Counted from the stretch's first letter, positions 23,734-40,340 are shown. The stretch: DNA of 64,000 bases from Sphagnum compactum (GCA_965153455.1 OZ234498.1:12772001-12836000); one strand, 5' to 3'. Notes: a model not told the origin generated them from the letters alone. Made by a program: numbers and translations.

Positions 23734-26695
23734 ATGGATGCAGGCGGACAGCAACGACCGCTAGCGCATGAGGGAGCAATTCACGTGGCCTCGGGACCGG
23801 TGCAAGCAGAGATGGCGGTAGACAGGGGCATCACCATTGGACAAGTTGCGCTCCAGGGGCCTCGTGAGGAAATGGAGCTTGAACTGGTGACGGAGTCACA
23901 TGGTCCGAGTGGCTTCATGTACGCTGCAATTTTCGACAGGCACGCAGGGTTCTCGTCAGCTCAATTCTTGAGATAGGCCCGAGAATCACGTGGATCATTC
24001 TATGGAAGTATTGTAGTCGTCAGAAATGATGGTGTGGATGTGTGTATAGTATGGTCCACATGTTGACAGGGATGAGCTCTATAAGGAATGTGTGACGGCA
24101 TTGTTGGAATCCCAAGATTTGAGTGAGGCAGAGACAGCCGTCACTTGTGCCTTCTTGCAGGCAGATAAACGACTTCTTTCATGGTATGCACTCTGTTGTC
24201 TCATGTATTCTGTCTGTGGAATAAAGCACAACTGGTGAATAATGAGGCAAGTTAGTCATAGAGACAGCAATAGATGTTCTGTTTGTGTTGAGACAACAAA
24301 GACGACTGAATGTGCATGATATTTACATTCCTGAATAATGCTTGCAAAATAATCTTCAGGCACAATTTGACAAACATTGTGTTTCAGACTTTTATCTAGA
24401 TTAATGCATAGGGGCACTTGCTTCTGCCACACACTAGTCAAAGTTTCACAGAGGGCTCTGTACTAGAGGGATATAGACAGGTTTATGCAAATTAGCAATT
24501 GAATTATATACATTGGCTGTATCAGCTTGTACATGTCCTACTGGGCTTCATGTTTTCCTTCTCAGTGTGCATCTTCTGTGGAGACTGTGGCTGTTGGAAA
24601 TGGGAACTATAGGACGTTGGAAGAAACCCAAACAGGGGCAGAGAAGGAGTCAGGATCAACTGCAACTATTATGTTTGTCCGCTCTGATCGGTTGCTACTA
24701 GCCCATGTAGGGGATTCACGTGTGGTGGGTAATAACTTGCAAACCTCCCCTTCCATCTTCCCATTTCCCTTGCAAAGAAGTGCAGGTTCTATGTCCACAA
24801 GGCTATGGCAACCCTGGTCCTGAGAGTGCAGACTTTTCTTCCTTCATCAACTTTCTTGTCTTGCCTCCCTTGCATTGCCAAATTATGTGTGGCCAATGTT
24901 ATCTGAGATAAAACTGAGTACAGTTTCTTTCAAGAGGATTGTGGTGCATTTGAAACTGCTACCTGATGTTTTAGCCATATATCAGAAGGAAAGTGAGTAT
25001 CATTGTGTTTTTCTCGCCCTTTCACAGTAAAGCATGATGCTCATGACTTCCTGTACCTTCATTCGAAAGTACTGGCATGCAAGTGCCCTGTTTATTGATG
25101 ACTCTGTATGGAAGCAGAATAATCTTGACTGATACATCCAGATTTGTGGTGATTCCAGATACTTCAAATGGGTTTGAAGATGCTGGAAGAAGTTTTTAAA
25201 AGAACTTGTAGGATAGATTAGTAGAGTCAGATGATTCTATCTGAAATTGGGTAAAGTGGACATTGTTGCAGGTTCTGAGCAAGGGTGGAAAAGCTGTGGA
25301 TCTCTGTTCAGATCATCAACCACATGGGAGTAGCAAATCCTCTATAGCAGAGGTTAGACGAATTCAGGCAGCAGGTGGATGGGTATGTAATGGCAAGACC
25401 AGAACCTGTGCCTTTCAGTCTGCTTACTTAAAGCTGCAACCAAGTATACCTGTCAGTCACTTTTTAACTTAATGACAGTAATTACTTCTGTATGTGTATC
25501 CAGGTGAGCCATGGGCGAGTTTGTGGGTCCCTCTCTGTTTCACGTGCCTTTGGAGATGTCACATTCAAGTCACGGAAGAAATTGTATGTTTTCTTAATCC
25601 AGTGTGTTGGAGTGCATATATTGGTCTATTTTGATGAACAAATGCTCTGGATGCTGGAGATTAGTGTGCATAATTGCAGGATGATGGAAGAAGGAATAAA
25701 AGACAGGCGCTGGACAGAAGCATTTGCATCCATGTGAGCTGCTTTGGAAGCTGCAATTTTCGTGCTTGTTGTTAATTGGACTCTTATAAATACTGGCATC
25801 ATCATGATGCTCTTTAAGTGTATTTCTGGCAACCTGCAGGTTCTTCCCTCTCTGACTCAATTGGGCTTTTGTGCATGATGCTCACATGGAGATTTATGTG
25901 CATGATGAGGAAAAAAATTGGATGGAGAATGGCTTGTGGCATTACCAGACACAAGTCACATGGATGTTGATGAAGACATGGAAATCTTCTGATGGTCTTT
26001 GGGACTCCTTCAAAAGGTAACTTTGGCCTACATGTGCTCATGAGGTAATGAGTCTTCAGGAGTTAACCATCCAGTCAGTGGTGACATGCACTGCAGGGTT
26101 TATTTTGTATTTTGGATCACGTATTTCTTCTAAGAAGTCTGGCAGTACACGCTATTGCTGTTGTATAGGTTGCTCATGCCCTTCGAATATAATACAACCT
26201 AAAGGCTGCCATTTTCACCTCTTGTTTAGGTAGAGTTGAAAAACTCACATACCATTACTACTGGCAGCGCTGATGCTGTTCAATTTGTCCAGAAGAAACT
26301 GAAGGAGCATGCTAATGCACAGGTAGATGCCAAGTTGATCTGTGACTTCCCCAGTTCATATTCATTTTACCAAGTGGGAAGATTAGAAATGATGTGGCTT
26401 GGAGTGATTATAATTCCATTCTCAGTAAAGATTGTGCAATCATCTGATTTTTGTGGGTTGTTGAATGCAGCAGTGCATCTGAAGAAATTGCCAGAGAAGC
26501 TCTGGTGAAACAATCCCCCTTCTTGATTCACACTTCATCACTCACTGCTATTTTCTATATTCTGCACACAAGCCCAACTTTCTGTAAAATTTCTGCTCAT
26601 GATGTCTACTTCCTCTCAGCTGGTGATTGCATGTCTTCTGCAGATGTGGAATGGACAAGACAATGTTAGTGTCATTGTTGTTGATTTTGGGTACC
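23734..26695 (+). pseudogene. PPH1: PP2C-type protein phosphatase, PPH1/TAP38-like, degenerate
   Basis: Exon-like pieces in order spell a PP2C closest to PPH1/TAP38, the thylakoid phosphatase that dephosphorylates light-harvesting complex II. They are A 23734-23972 (GITIGQVALQGPREEM, YAAIFDRHAGFSSAQFLR), B 24070-24183 (DELYKECVTALLES), C about 24543-24724 (ESGSTATIMFVRSD, LLLAHVGDSRV), D 25272-25382 (VLSKGGKAVDLCSDHQPHG, RRIQAAGGW), E 25504-25583 (VSHGRVCGSLSVSRAFGDV), F 25680-25733, G about 25900-26016 (LVALPDTSHM, SDGLWDSF), H 26267-26322, I about 26474-26505, J 26644-26693 (GQDNVSVIVVDFG). Defects: the acidic Asp after REEM is Leu, DGHAG is DRHAG, exon A is followed by AT instead of GT (23973), and exon G shifts frame at about 25987 with loss of about three residues before SDGLWD. 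No transit peptide is visible upstream. Introns are retained, so this is a decayed gene copy, not a retrocopy. Confidence 0.75.
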
Positions 26696-26699
26696 ACAC

Positions 26700-29600
26700 A
26701 ATCCACCCCTTGTTTTTGCTTCAGATTCTCAAGTTCTGAATTGACATCCATCTCATATACAGCAGAGTTATTGGCATTGTGGAAGATTTTGCAGGAAAGT
26801 GCAAGCAAATGGTGCATCACGGAATCCATTTGGGTTATCAAAGTGGTGGTGATGAAAACATAATGCTGAGATTCCCACAAGCACTTATCAACAGATTTGA
26901 TTATGAATGTAATTCTACATGCCAACCTGTGGTGATCATTTCAGACTCCCTTATTTGAGCTCCTTTCCATTTGGAAAAAGAACCATTGCAAAAATGAAGG
27001 TGGTGAACTTTGGTTGCCACATTCCAGATATTCACTGGAAAACAGATGAGAATTGGCTGATTCCCCATGAAAAATGTGTTTGCCCCACCATAGAATTGCT
27101 CCTAGTGGACAGCCCCAAAAAATGGATTTTGCAACACATAATTCAATTAGCATACTCAGGATTGTAGGAGAGTGAAAAGCAAAACAAAACAAGGGATTCT
27201 CTCCAACAGTAACCAGTTTCAGTGGCCTATTTAGGCACTTTTTAGGCTTTTTCTTGGGTGCGGCAGACATCCCTCTGCTGACTCCATTTTTCGTGTGTTA
27301 GGTGTGACATTTTTACCATTTGAATCGATGACATCTAACATGATTCAAGTGCAAATTGTCGGGGTTAAAATTGGGTTTTGGACCAGGCTCTAGAAGAGCC
27401 TGTTACCACCTATCAAAATGGCAGCTTGCCCTGCCAGGCTTGTTGTGTTTGTGGGTGGAGGACAATGGAGGTAAAATGTTTTCCCTTGCATCACTTAAAA
27501 GCATTTCCATCAAACAAGTATTTTATTTTTATGTCAATTTTTTCAACAACAAAACCATGCCCAACAACATTATCCATTTCATCTTGAGCATTTTGATGTC
27601 ACTGCTGCATATATTAGGGATCCCCCAACCTTGGTTGCAAGCTCAAGGTGTCTTTATATGCTTATACTAAAAACATATATGCACATTAGAATCAAATAGT
27701 GCCTGCATTCTTTATGTATTTGTGAACTTGTTACATTTGATCAAGATTAGCAATGAAACATGGTCCTAGGTCTGAAGATCGAATGGAATAATATATTGAA
27801 TTGAGACAACATTATTTCCAATATATTTGTCCAGGAAACGAAAAAACTTCTGAAAAACAAAGTAACACTGATCCTAAGGTGCGCCATCTCATTTGCCCTT
27901 TGTTTTATTAAGCTTTAGTAAGCTAAAAGATTGGAACTAAGCTCACTAAGTCCCATAAAGATTATCTGACCCAGCAGCCATCAGTGCACCATCCTTTGGA
28001 AAAGTGTTATGACTACATGTCCAAGAGTTATGACTTGGACTAATGACTACATGCCCAAGTGAATCAAAGACTCTTCAAAAATGACATACACATGTATGAA
28101 ATCAAAGCCTCTTCAAAATGATATACATATTTATGAAACTACATAGCAAAATCCACAATAATAATAGTTTGAGAAATGAAAGCAAGTTAACTTTGATGGA
28201 TGGCTCCTCTTTCAATCAATGTCCTTCAACTGACGATCCAAAAGAGGCAAAAAAAAAACACTAAGGAATGTAGTAGTAGAGTAATCTTGAGATGTTACTT
28301 CAAACATCTAGGGACCACGTCCACTGATGAGAACTGAAATGGCAACAAGGCTTCTTTTGCTTCTCTTTCAAACAAAACCCAACCCACCAAATGGAGAATA
28401 TTTATATTCTTGGACAACCTTTGGTATCTATATACCTCACACAGGCTGAATAATTTTGTGAAGAAGGAAAGCTTAAATAGAAGAAAAGATTCAAGGGCAT
28501 TTTGGGCAAGACATTCAAGCAACTTCCATTTCCAATCCACTGCTTTTGGTTTGGTTGATGTCAAGGAGATTTAATTGAGTCCCATTAAAACTTGGGGAAT
28601 AACATTAATTCTATTGCTACAAAGTTATTAAAATTGATGTGTATTTAAATAATGCCATATCATCATTTATCAGTGTAATAATAATCTGATGAAACCAACA
28701 AAACATTCTCTACCTGTCTGTCACACAACTCATGCACACATTAATTGATGAGACAAAAGAGAAGAAATCAAACATGTCCTTCCAACAAAAACACCCTGAG
28801 TTTACATCTATGCCCACATCAAGTTTCGACATCTTCAACAATTGCTCCTCCATTTGCAAAACATGTTTGTGAAGCACATGAGTAGGAAGCAATGAGCAAT
28901 GCTAAGTTCTAACTGCCCATGCAACTTGTCCTCACTGGGTAAAGCACTCCAAGAAAACTCCCCAAGTATATTTATTTTAGATGGCACCTTATGTGCATGA
29001 AATTCTCTCCTTAAAACTAATATAGGTCTCACTCCTAAATACTAGGTGTAAGATCCTTCCTACTCTTAGCACCTTGGGATCTACATGTGTTTTAGGCTTA
29101 TGAAAAGGTTCACCTCATGCTTCACATTGGATTTAAGGCTCACAAGTTGGAAACAATTCCCAAACTGTGGTGGATTTTGGCTACCATCTGCCTCATCCTA
29201 TGCGCCTTATTGGGGGTGATGCCTCACCCAGAACGGTTTAAAGTACACTAGAAAGCCCTAACTAAGTCTTAGCTGCCCAGACATGCCTCCAGAAAGGGGC
29301 TAAATAGTTTAGTTTATTTTGAAATGCTGATTTCTTTCGGCCACATGATACGTACAAGGGTTACCCTCATCCCTCCATATGCCTTTGCAGTTTGGTAATG
29401 GCTTCACCCTGGGGTTTTACCATTCAACCCCTTCCTATTGAATCCCAATGTGGTGATAGTATAGCTTAAAGAAAATTTTCAAAATTCTCCTAGAACTTTC
29501 TTGTAACCTTGAGAATTTGCTCAAAAAAGTAGAAGTAAAAGATATTAATCCCAGTCTTTCTTTTTTTAATATACGGGGTAGTCATCCCCCTAACTTCTAC

Positions 29601-30070
29601 CTTGGTGTTTCTTGCAGACAATTTTTTTGACAAAAAAAAAAATTTGGCATAATTTTTGAAACTTTGGGAAACTTTTGAAACTTTTTTTTTTTTTTGGGGT
29701 AGTAAGAATTGACTAATTTTTCTAATTTTTTGGGGAAAATTCCGAAAATTTTATGATATCACAAAATTGGAAGAAAAAAGAAAAAAAAGAAACCCTGGTC
29801 TAACTACCCTTGGTATTGGGGTCAAATGCCATACACCTAGTTTGGGTCAAATTTCTGACTCTGATATCATGATGTACCTTCATTCAAGCAGAGGACTTCC
29901 CCTGTACAAAAAGCAGTCAATAGATTTCAATATATTATTATTATTATTATTATTTTCTTAAAACCTTTCTATAGACGTCAGATGACAGGCTTACAAGCTT
30001 CCACATCAAAACAAACTGACCTTTGGAATCTGAGGCTTTTTGCTGCTATGGAACAATCCCTTCAGGGATG
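26700..30070. other. intergenic DNA, no gene recognised
   Basis: Several frames of 60-110 codons exist (for example 26941-27270 minus) but none carries a recognisable motif. A loosely duplicated block lies at about 27995-28140 (GACTACATG.CCAAGTG, TCAAAGNCTCTTCAAAA, ATGACATACACAT). T and A runs occur near 29630-29700 and an ATT run at 29934-29953. Confidence 0.45.
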
Positions 30071-30099
30071 TGGTGATGGTGGTGGTGGTGGTGGTGGTT
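30071..30099. repeat. GGT trinucleotide microsatellite
   Basis: TGGTGATGGTGGTGGTGGTG and further GGT units, about nine units with one interruption. Confidence 0.8.
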
Positions 30100-30191
30100 A
30101 CACCACCCATAATGCTCACCTTCCATAACCGAGAGACTTTTGCTACTTTAGAACAATCCTTTGGAGTAGGTAACACCCAAGCATGAGGCCA

Positions 30192-30251
30192 TTCTCAAAA
30201 TAAGCACCTGCCTGAGGCAGAGCCCTAGCTAGAAGGTGCTTATTATGAGAA
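30192..30251. repeat. imperfect 18-bp inverted repeat
   Basis: TTCTCAAAATAAGCACCT (30192-30209) and AGGTGCTTATTATGAGAA (30234-30251) are inverted with one mismatch and a 24-nt spacer. No transcription unit is evident around it. Confidence 0.65.
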
Positions 30252-30289
30252 CACCCTGCTCTCAGGCCATTCCTTACTTACTTGATGGA

Positions 30290-30323
30290 AAGCAAGCAAG
30301 CAAGCAAGCAGAAGCAAGCAAGC
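30290..30323. repeat. AAGC tetranucleotide microsatellite
   Basis: Runs of CAAG/AAGC units with one GAA interruption. Confidence 0.8.
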
Positions 30324-30530
30324 ATGGATGATAGTATATCCTTTTTTTTCTTTTTTCCCCAGAGCAAGGAAAAAAAATGCATTTCAGTAAAAGAAAATAC
30401 CTGCCCCCTTTTGTGAAGGAAAAATTAGGCTTGAGAACATGCCCTCCAGATACATTAGAAATTTTTAGCCAGTGCTTTACAGAATCATATTACCATAGTA
30501 CCTGAATGGTTGATTTGGTAACAAATTGGT

Positions 30531-30826
30531 GAATAATTAATTAAATTTCAAATCTTAACTTCAGCAATTGGTTTTTTAATTTTGAAAATTTTGGCAGATA
30601 ATGTTTATATAAAATAATAAACATAATATTTTGCTGTTTTTGTGAGACAGTTTAAGTGTGTCTAGACTAGATTGTCACATTTTTCACTTCTAGAAGTGGC
30701 AGGTCTGAAGTTCAAACCTGACAGTTGAAATATTTTATATTTTGATTTTATAATTATTATTAAATTTTTGGCACAAATAATAATGAAAAATTATTTTATT
30801 TATGCCGAACCCATTCTTGTACTACA
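30531..30826. repeat. dispersed repeat family A, copy 1 (SINE-like)
   Basis: Collinear with copies at 41184-41480 and 55137-55437, all in the same orientation. Shared blocks in order: AATTAATTA, CAAATCTTAACTT.GGCAATT, GAAATTTTCG-like, TAATGTTTATATAAAATAATA, TTTTTGTG.GA.AGT.TAA.TGTGTCTA, AGTTCAAACC, TTGGCACAA.TAATAA, TATGC and TACTACAAT. The GTGGGATAGTCTAATG-like and AGTTCAAACC words resemble pol III A and B boxes, suggesting tRNA-derived SINEs. A fragment of the 3' part recurs at about 31015-31080. Confidence 0.65.
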
Positions 30827-30829
30827 ATA

Positions 30830-32020
30830 ATGTTTCACCACCCACAATGCAAAATGATGTGCACCTGCAAGACTTCATTCAAAATAAGAGGAAAAGAATG
30901 TGGACGAAGAAAGACATGGTGTCCATTAGTTCATACTAAACTAGAATCTTATGAAATTTGGACAACACTCAACAATGGTTTTTAAATTTTTCATCAAGAA
31001 AGGACCTTGATTTTTTTTATAAATTTCAGCATTTTAAAAAATAATATAATTTTTGTCGAACCTAAAAAGGTACTACATTATCTAAAAGGGATTCTCTAGT
31101 AAGCAAAGGGTTCCCAAGATGTGAAAGTCAAGACAACCGAAAAAAACAAAAAAAAAACATCATCTCAAACTTCATAAATATTAGTTTACCTTATGCCATC
31201 GGCCCGAGTGTGAACACATTGAGAGCTCAACTGAATTTTCCACCCAAACACAATTTTTACAATTTGTTTGAATTTCCAGCAACAAAATCCACTTTAAAAT
31301 CAATATGTTTCACACGTTAGATCTGAAAATTGTAAAATAAACTCTATTAAATCTGACTCGCCAAAAGCTTTTTCCAACAACACCAACAAAAACCCCCCAA
31401 ATTCCAATACAATTTTCAGTTCTATTCAATTTTCATTAAGAAAATGGTACAATAATCAATAGCTTCCACGCCATAGCTCCAAACAATCTCAAACCAAGTC
31501 ATTGCAACTCTACGCATTGAGAGCTTTCCCCAGATACCAAGATGCAACATGAAGCACCGTGGTTTGGGAGATATGAGCGTGACAAACAAAACAAAACAAA
31601 CTACCTTGCTTCGTAGATAGATATCACAACAACTTCTGGACAAGAAAATAGGTAAACACTCTTCCCAATTTCCCAAGGATTCAAAACATTCATATACTCA
31701 TTTCTCAAAATATGGGAAGAAAGTAAGCCAATCTTTTTACTCCAATTTCAGCTTTTTGTTCTCTTTTTGTGCAAAATTTCGCCAAAATGCTCAAAAAATT
31801 TAATGAAAAAAAATTTCTGAAAAAAACATAGAAGAGGCCAAATTTTTTAATCAGGTAGTATTTTTCAACTAATTTTTAATCTATTTAGACAGGTTTAAAA
31901 AGCTGTCGCCATTTAATGCTAAACCCCTCTCGAGATGCTAGCCAATTATGCAACATCAGAAGCGTGCACAGAGTTTTCTTTTTCTTTTATTTTTCCTTTT
32001 TCTATTTTCTATTTTCTTTT
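30830..32020. other. AT-rich DNA upstream of malate dehydrogenase
   Basis: Contains a partial family A repeat (about 31015-31080) and otherwise AT-rich sequence. No gene was recognised. Composition changes sharply at about 32030 to the GC-rich MDH promoter region. Confidence 0.5.
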
Positions 32021-32024
32021 TTGG

Positions 32025-32248
32025 GAACGGGTTGCCGTTCCCTGGCGGCGCCGTCTAGTTCCTCGGGGCTGGGACGGGTTGAGTCAGCGACGACGACACA
32101 CGCAACGTGACCCAGCCCGCGATTCCTCGTCGTCTCCTCTTCCTCGTGGTCTTCACGGGCTGCAAACGAGTTTTCATCTTTTCTTTTTGTTGCGCAAAAC
32201 AGATCGCGAGCGACGTTTGGTGTTTTTTGGCAAGTGCAGAGAACGGCA
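32025..32248 (+). promoter_or_regulatory. GC-rich proximal promoter and 5' leader of malate dehydrogenase
   Basis: This is the most GC-rich stretch for tens of kilobases, with many CpG (GGCGGCGCCGTC, CAGCGACGACGACA) and an ACGT core in GCAACGTGACCC. No TATA box is obvious just upstream, which fits a housekeeping promoter. The transcription start cannot be placed from sequence alone. Confidence 0.5.
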
Positions 32249-35585
<3,337 letters not shown>

Positions 35586-36437
35586 GTCATGACTCATAAG
35601 GCAAAGCAGCCTGGTTTTGATTTTGCATATCCCTGAGCTCCTTTCTTAGGTGGGCTAAGTGACTAAGAGTTCTCCCCTGCATATATATTGATGGTGTTAA
35701 AATCTTGGTCCTTGCTGAATGAATGTGCTGCTATCTTCACTGGGTTACAGGACTACTACTGTTAAGGGAAGCTGCATGCATGCAAGGATCTTTGAGATAA
35801 GTAAGTTGCAAGTTCCACAATCCTTGCTAAACTTTGTTCCATAATTCATCTATTTGGTTGAACATATATTGAAATCCAGGAGTACTATAAAAGGGTTCGT
35901 GTCAACTGACCATGAATATGCACTTAAGAGTGTAAAAACCAACTTTCTCCTCTAGTCTGAAATTCATATGGGGCTCATTACCCAAAACAAGTATATGGGC
36001 CCTATAGGACTGCCTACCCACTTGGATGATAGAAATCCAACCCAGCAAACTTTGTCGTGCCCACAGAGATCTCATCATGTCAATGGACCTGATGGGTGAG
36101 CAGCTTGAGCATACACCTTCATGTACACATGAGAAACAGTTTTCATTATTCAATCTCACTCAACATACACACTCTAAAACACAACAGTCCTTGTGACTAG
36201 TACAGATTTAGATAGTTATGCATGTCCATATACACCCATTGATAACACTATAATGGTGATCAGAGGTGAGATTTCCACCTTAAATCGTATCACAGCTAGA
36301 TCCTTTGAAAATATGATGTGCCTGTAAGCAGATGAGAATAAAGTTGAATGGAGAATGAGATATCCTCCTCAGGAAAATGTTGCTGGACCCAAATAATAAA
36401 CTCTGTCTCATTTCCTATGCAAAATGGAGGGACTGCT
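35586..36437. other. convergent intergenic region between MDH and F-box/WD40 genes
   Basis: The 852 bp between the two stop codons must hold both 3' UTRs and polyadenylation sites. No further gene was seen. Confidence 0.6.
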
Positions 36438-39400
36438 TCATGACATGGTATTGAAGACAGATTCCCAAAATTTAGAGGTGCTAGAGTGTTTGTTGGATAC
36501 TTCTGTCTCACACTCAACCAAAGGATTCACACAATTTGAAAAGTCTTGTAACCGGACAACTCCAGGATCTTCCCCACATGTGCCTGTGACAAGTTTTCCA
36601 CCATTTGCCACCAGAGCACTCACCCCGACATTTACAGAAGATGATGCTGCCATGGCACAATCAAGGGTGGAAATCTCATCACCTGTCTCAGCATTCCAGA
36701 CATGAACTTCACAGTCGCTTGGTCCACCAGAAATGACTTTGTACAGATCATAATGAACAGAGTGGACAGGTCCCATGTGGTTCCCTAACACTGCCCATGG
36801 CTCTGGACACTCTTCACTCTTCCGCAAGTCCCATAATTTGGCTGTCCTGTAAATTAGTGCAATGACGGAAATTTGCAGTGTCAGAAGCTGTGTTGGTCGT
36901 CCTTAATCCTTAATGCTAATCAAAGAAGTCCAAGCAACATAGCTCTTCCCAAATTATTTTATGGTGCTGGATCCAGATCTTTTGTGTCAACATCAACAGG
37001 AGGGTTATCCTCATACCTGTCCAAGCCTCCAGTGCAAATCCCAACTCCAGATGGTGATAACGCAAAGGTGAGAATCCCAGGCTCATGGAATGCTGCTGTT
37101 GCAACTGTGCGTAATGTTCGAAGGTCCACTGCTTTCACAGAAGATCCACTTCCTATATAACAAAGAGAGTCCCCAGTCTTCAGACCAACTGGTACTCCTT
37201 CAAAGAACCCTCTTGTGGACCCAACACATGCACCTGCTGCCCCTGATGATGTTGCCGCTACATCCCACACACGAATCTGTACCAGAACTTGCAATTTTCA
37301 AAAAGACTTGTCCTACAAACTCTTCCCTTTGAAACAAGGTCAATATAGTGATTTGGTGACAAAACATAGTACAACTACATAGTTGTGTAATAATCCACTA
37401 GTCAACAATCAAATTGAACAACTAGTTGAAGGATATGGAATGGATCCTTCACTATGGCTGGCTATAGGGGCCTTTCAACCATAGAGTGATTATGATACTT
37501 GAGTGTGAAAGCAATCATTTATCAATTCATCAACCAAAAGAGGTGCAAGGAAAGAAATTACAGGAGGAAGTGAAGATTTAGCAGGCTTACCTTGGTGTCT
37601 TTGGCTGCACTCACCAAAAGATTTGGGTTGTGTCTGCAGTAAACAGCACACACAAAGATGCCTGCAATTTAGATTCTGTAACTGTCAAGCTGCCAACAAA
37701 TAGATAATCCTGCAGTGCTCATTTTCTCACCAATTTATCCAAGTAATGGGTCATGTACATCCACTACTACATAATGAAGTTATGGCAGTGAGAAGTACCT
37801 GGCCACAGCAAGCTCCTTAATGGGCTGTTCATGACCATGCAAAGTGGCTAGAAGTGGGGAGTGCCCTCTATTGCCCCCAGATGAAGTAAGGCCCCATAAC
37901 CTGACAGTACAATCTGAACCACCACTTGCTAATACTGGCAACGAGCCCTCTTTTCCAACCAATTTATCTGCAAGGATCTGAACTGGTCCTTGATGACCTC
38001 GCAGAGTGCGCAAAGAACGCCCCTATGGAACAAAATTTTGAGCAGGGACCACAACGCAGTGAGAAAAGATAAAAAGGATCCACAACAGGTGTAATCTGAG
38101 GGAATTCTTAGAGAAAAAGCACATGATTGGTACAACCTTGAGTGGTTGAAACTCAAATCCCAAGGCATTTGATTTAGTGAATTAAGGACTTGCATTCCAA
38201 GGAACTCAGTTACAGAGCAACAACACTGACAGCTCTTCTGGTTCCATGGTTACAATTTGTACATGTTCTTGGAAGCCTGCCTTCTCTTATGGTGAGTCTG
38301 GTAAGACTTGAATGTTAAATCATCATCCCATTTGATCAGATACACAGATATATGCTGTGTCCATTACAGAAGTAACTGATGACTAAGTGGAGTATAGATT
38401 TATATTTGAAAACCCAAATCCACTTTGGCAGATGTTATGAATCCCTAGCCAGGACTCTGTGGATATTCTTGGAACTCCTGTTTTTGGCCATTGTGAGTTT
38501 TCCAAGACAAGGAGTAATACATTGTTTTGAACAGAGAATCGTGATGTCTCTTACTTACAGCGAAGTGCAAATCCAGGCTAAACATATCATGACTGCAAAG
38601 AACAGGGGATTGCATTGAATGGAAAGAAGCTACCTTTCCCCAAATACGGATTGTATGATCACAGCTTGATGTAATAAGAAAATTGCTGGCTCCACCAAGA
38701 AAGTTCCGCATTGCACCTAGAGCTGCCACTGGTACCAATCTGCATGTTTGCATAAACCAAATGTCAGTTGGGCGCTGTTTTATACGCAATCACACAAAAA
38801 CTTTGTACTTTTGGAAAGAGGTCCTGAAAACACTCAGGTGTTCCTGATTATAAGAAATATTCCTCTTCCAAATGGATAAGGCAGACAAGGGAATTCCCAT
38901 GGTCAGCCATTTCTGGAAGCAAGGAAAAGTCACAGAACAAATAAAGAACACAAGTCTAATTACCTCATGCATGTGATTCGAGCATTGTGATCACGGAGAG
39001 CATGGGTGACACTGGGTGCCTCCATGTGTCCCTCTGCTGTTGGCCCTACCTTCCATACTGTTATTATTGGACCCTGCAGCAATCACACATAGTACCCAAG
39101 ATTTAGCCACAAGAACCCCCATACCCTTTGGTGGGCAAACCAGGTAAATCCTTTTCCAATCAGATAAATCAATAGTGTAAGAAAATTGAACCTGAGCAAT
39201 GGTGACTGTGTCATTGTCCAGTAGAAGGTGATTGATAGGCATAGGCAACAAGTGCAAGTGTGCATCTGTTGGGTCAGTATACCGTAATTGCTGTGAAAAT
39301 GTGTGCCGAGCCACATATGCATCTCTCCCACCACTATACTGAAATGTGCCCCCGTCACACATTTGCTTCAGGGGCCACCGCTTCCTGCACCAAAGAAAAG

Positions 39401-39853
39401 AATTAAACTCCTTAAATGGAAGAGCCAGTGGAAACTAATGGTCCAATCCTGAAGTGTAATAGTCCAAACAAAGCACTTATTCTGTACATACGAGTAGTTT
39501 TTTGACATCCTCAAAGTGTAACTTACAATGTTAAAGAATGCAGACCTGCACTGGATTTCCCAGACTGTGTCAGAATAGGCAGCATCTCGGAAGCGGTGGC
39601 ATGTCATGGCCATGTTGACCAAATCATGAAGGTCCAAATTCGATGCACACAACACTAGGCTGTCCATGTCCACATCTGTAACTCGCAAATCTCCTCTCTT
39701 GCTTCCATCTTGTTCCTGTTCTTCTCTCTTCTCATTACCTCCTTCAAGCGAGCAGTTGCACAATTCTTGGAGCGCTGTTTTGGATTGCTTTTCTTGTTGG
39801 ATACTGCTAGCACCTCTGTCCATTGGTTTTGTTGCAATCCGAGTCGATTCCAT
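36438..39853 (-). CDS. F-box/WD40-repeat protein (At5g21040/FBX2-like), eight exons, 550 aa
   Basis: Likely substrate-recognition subunit of an SCF ubiquitin ligase. Exons in transcript order: 39853-39546, 39384-39192, 39073-38964, 38739-38634, 38022-37799, 37633-37591, 37276-37017 and 36846-36438. All have GT-AG borders and consistent phases, giving 550 aa. After a charged, low-complexity N-terminus (residues about 1-60) comes an F-box: VDMDSLVLCASNLDLHDLVN, TCHRFRDAAYSDTVWEIQC, then RKRWPL across the first intron. WD40 blades follow: TIRIWGK, CTVRLWGL, LLVSAAKDTK joined to IRVWD, TAKLWDL and CEVHVWNAETGD. The single-F-box plus C-terminal WD40 layout and length match Arabidopsis At5g21040; assignment to that orthologue is inferred from recall. 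A probable 5' UTR intron ends at the AG just before GGAAGTATG (about 39860). Exon 6 is only 43 nt; its acceptor was chosen because it alone restores the HNPNLLVS blade. Confidence 0.9.
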
Positions 39854-40340
39854 ACTTCCCTGTCACATCCAGGTCTGTCTATGAGCAATGTTAGCTACAG
39901 CCTTCATTGAACTTCAAAACCTGCTATTCAACCGTAATTCTGGACAAAGAGATTGATCTGTTATGCCATAGGTATCAATCAGCGGAAAATGATCCCATAT
40001 TAGAGCTAGCAAGGAGCTAAAAGAAATTAGAACATGCCAGTTGCAACACAACCAACCACAGTAGAAAAAAGGGGTGTGCCAATTGCAAAACTGTAGTCTA
40101 TATATGCTGCAGAATTGCTGTCTCTGAGCAATCCTGATGTTTGAAGATATTCTTCTGTGGAAACAGAAGATTCCTAATTGACTGGTCAAGGGAGCAGCAT
40201 GCATCTGTGAAGATTCACAAAAGCAAAGCAGATGCATGATCCACAAAAGCAAAGAATCTACCCTTGTGCAGAGTCAACCTAAGGGTGCCTATGCCATGCC
40301 TGATGTTGGTCAGCTTCCACTTTCAGGGGTTTTCATAAGC
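39854..40340. other. 5' region of the F-box/WD40 gene (leader or leader intron)
   Basis: No protein-like frame. An AG acceptor-like site 7 bp before the start codon (minus strand, TGTGACAG/GGAAGTATG) suggests that part of this stretch is a 5' UTR intron. Confidence 0.4.

Noticed and set aside
23973-24069. AT-starting intron as a U12-type AT-AC intron in the PP2C
   Set aside because: The sequence after the exon is ATAGGC, not ATATCC, and the intron ends in AG; a mutated GT donor is simpler.
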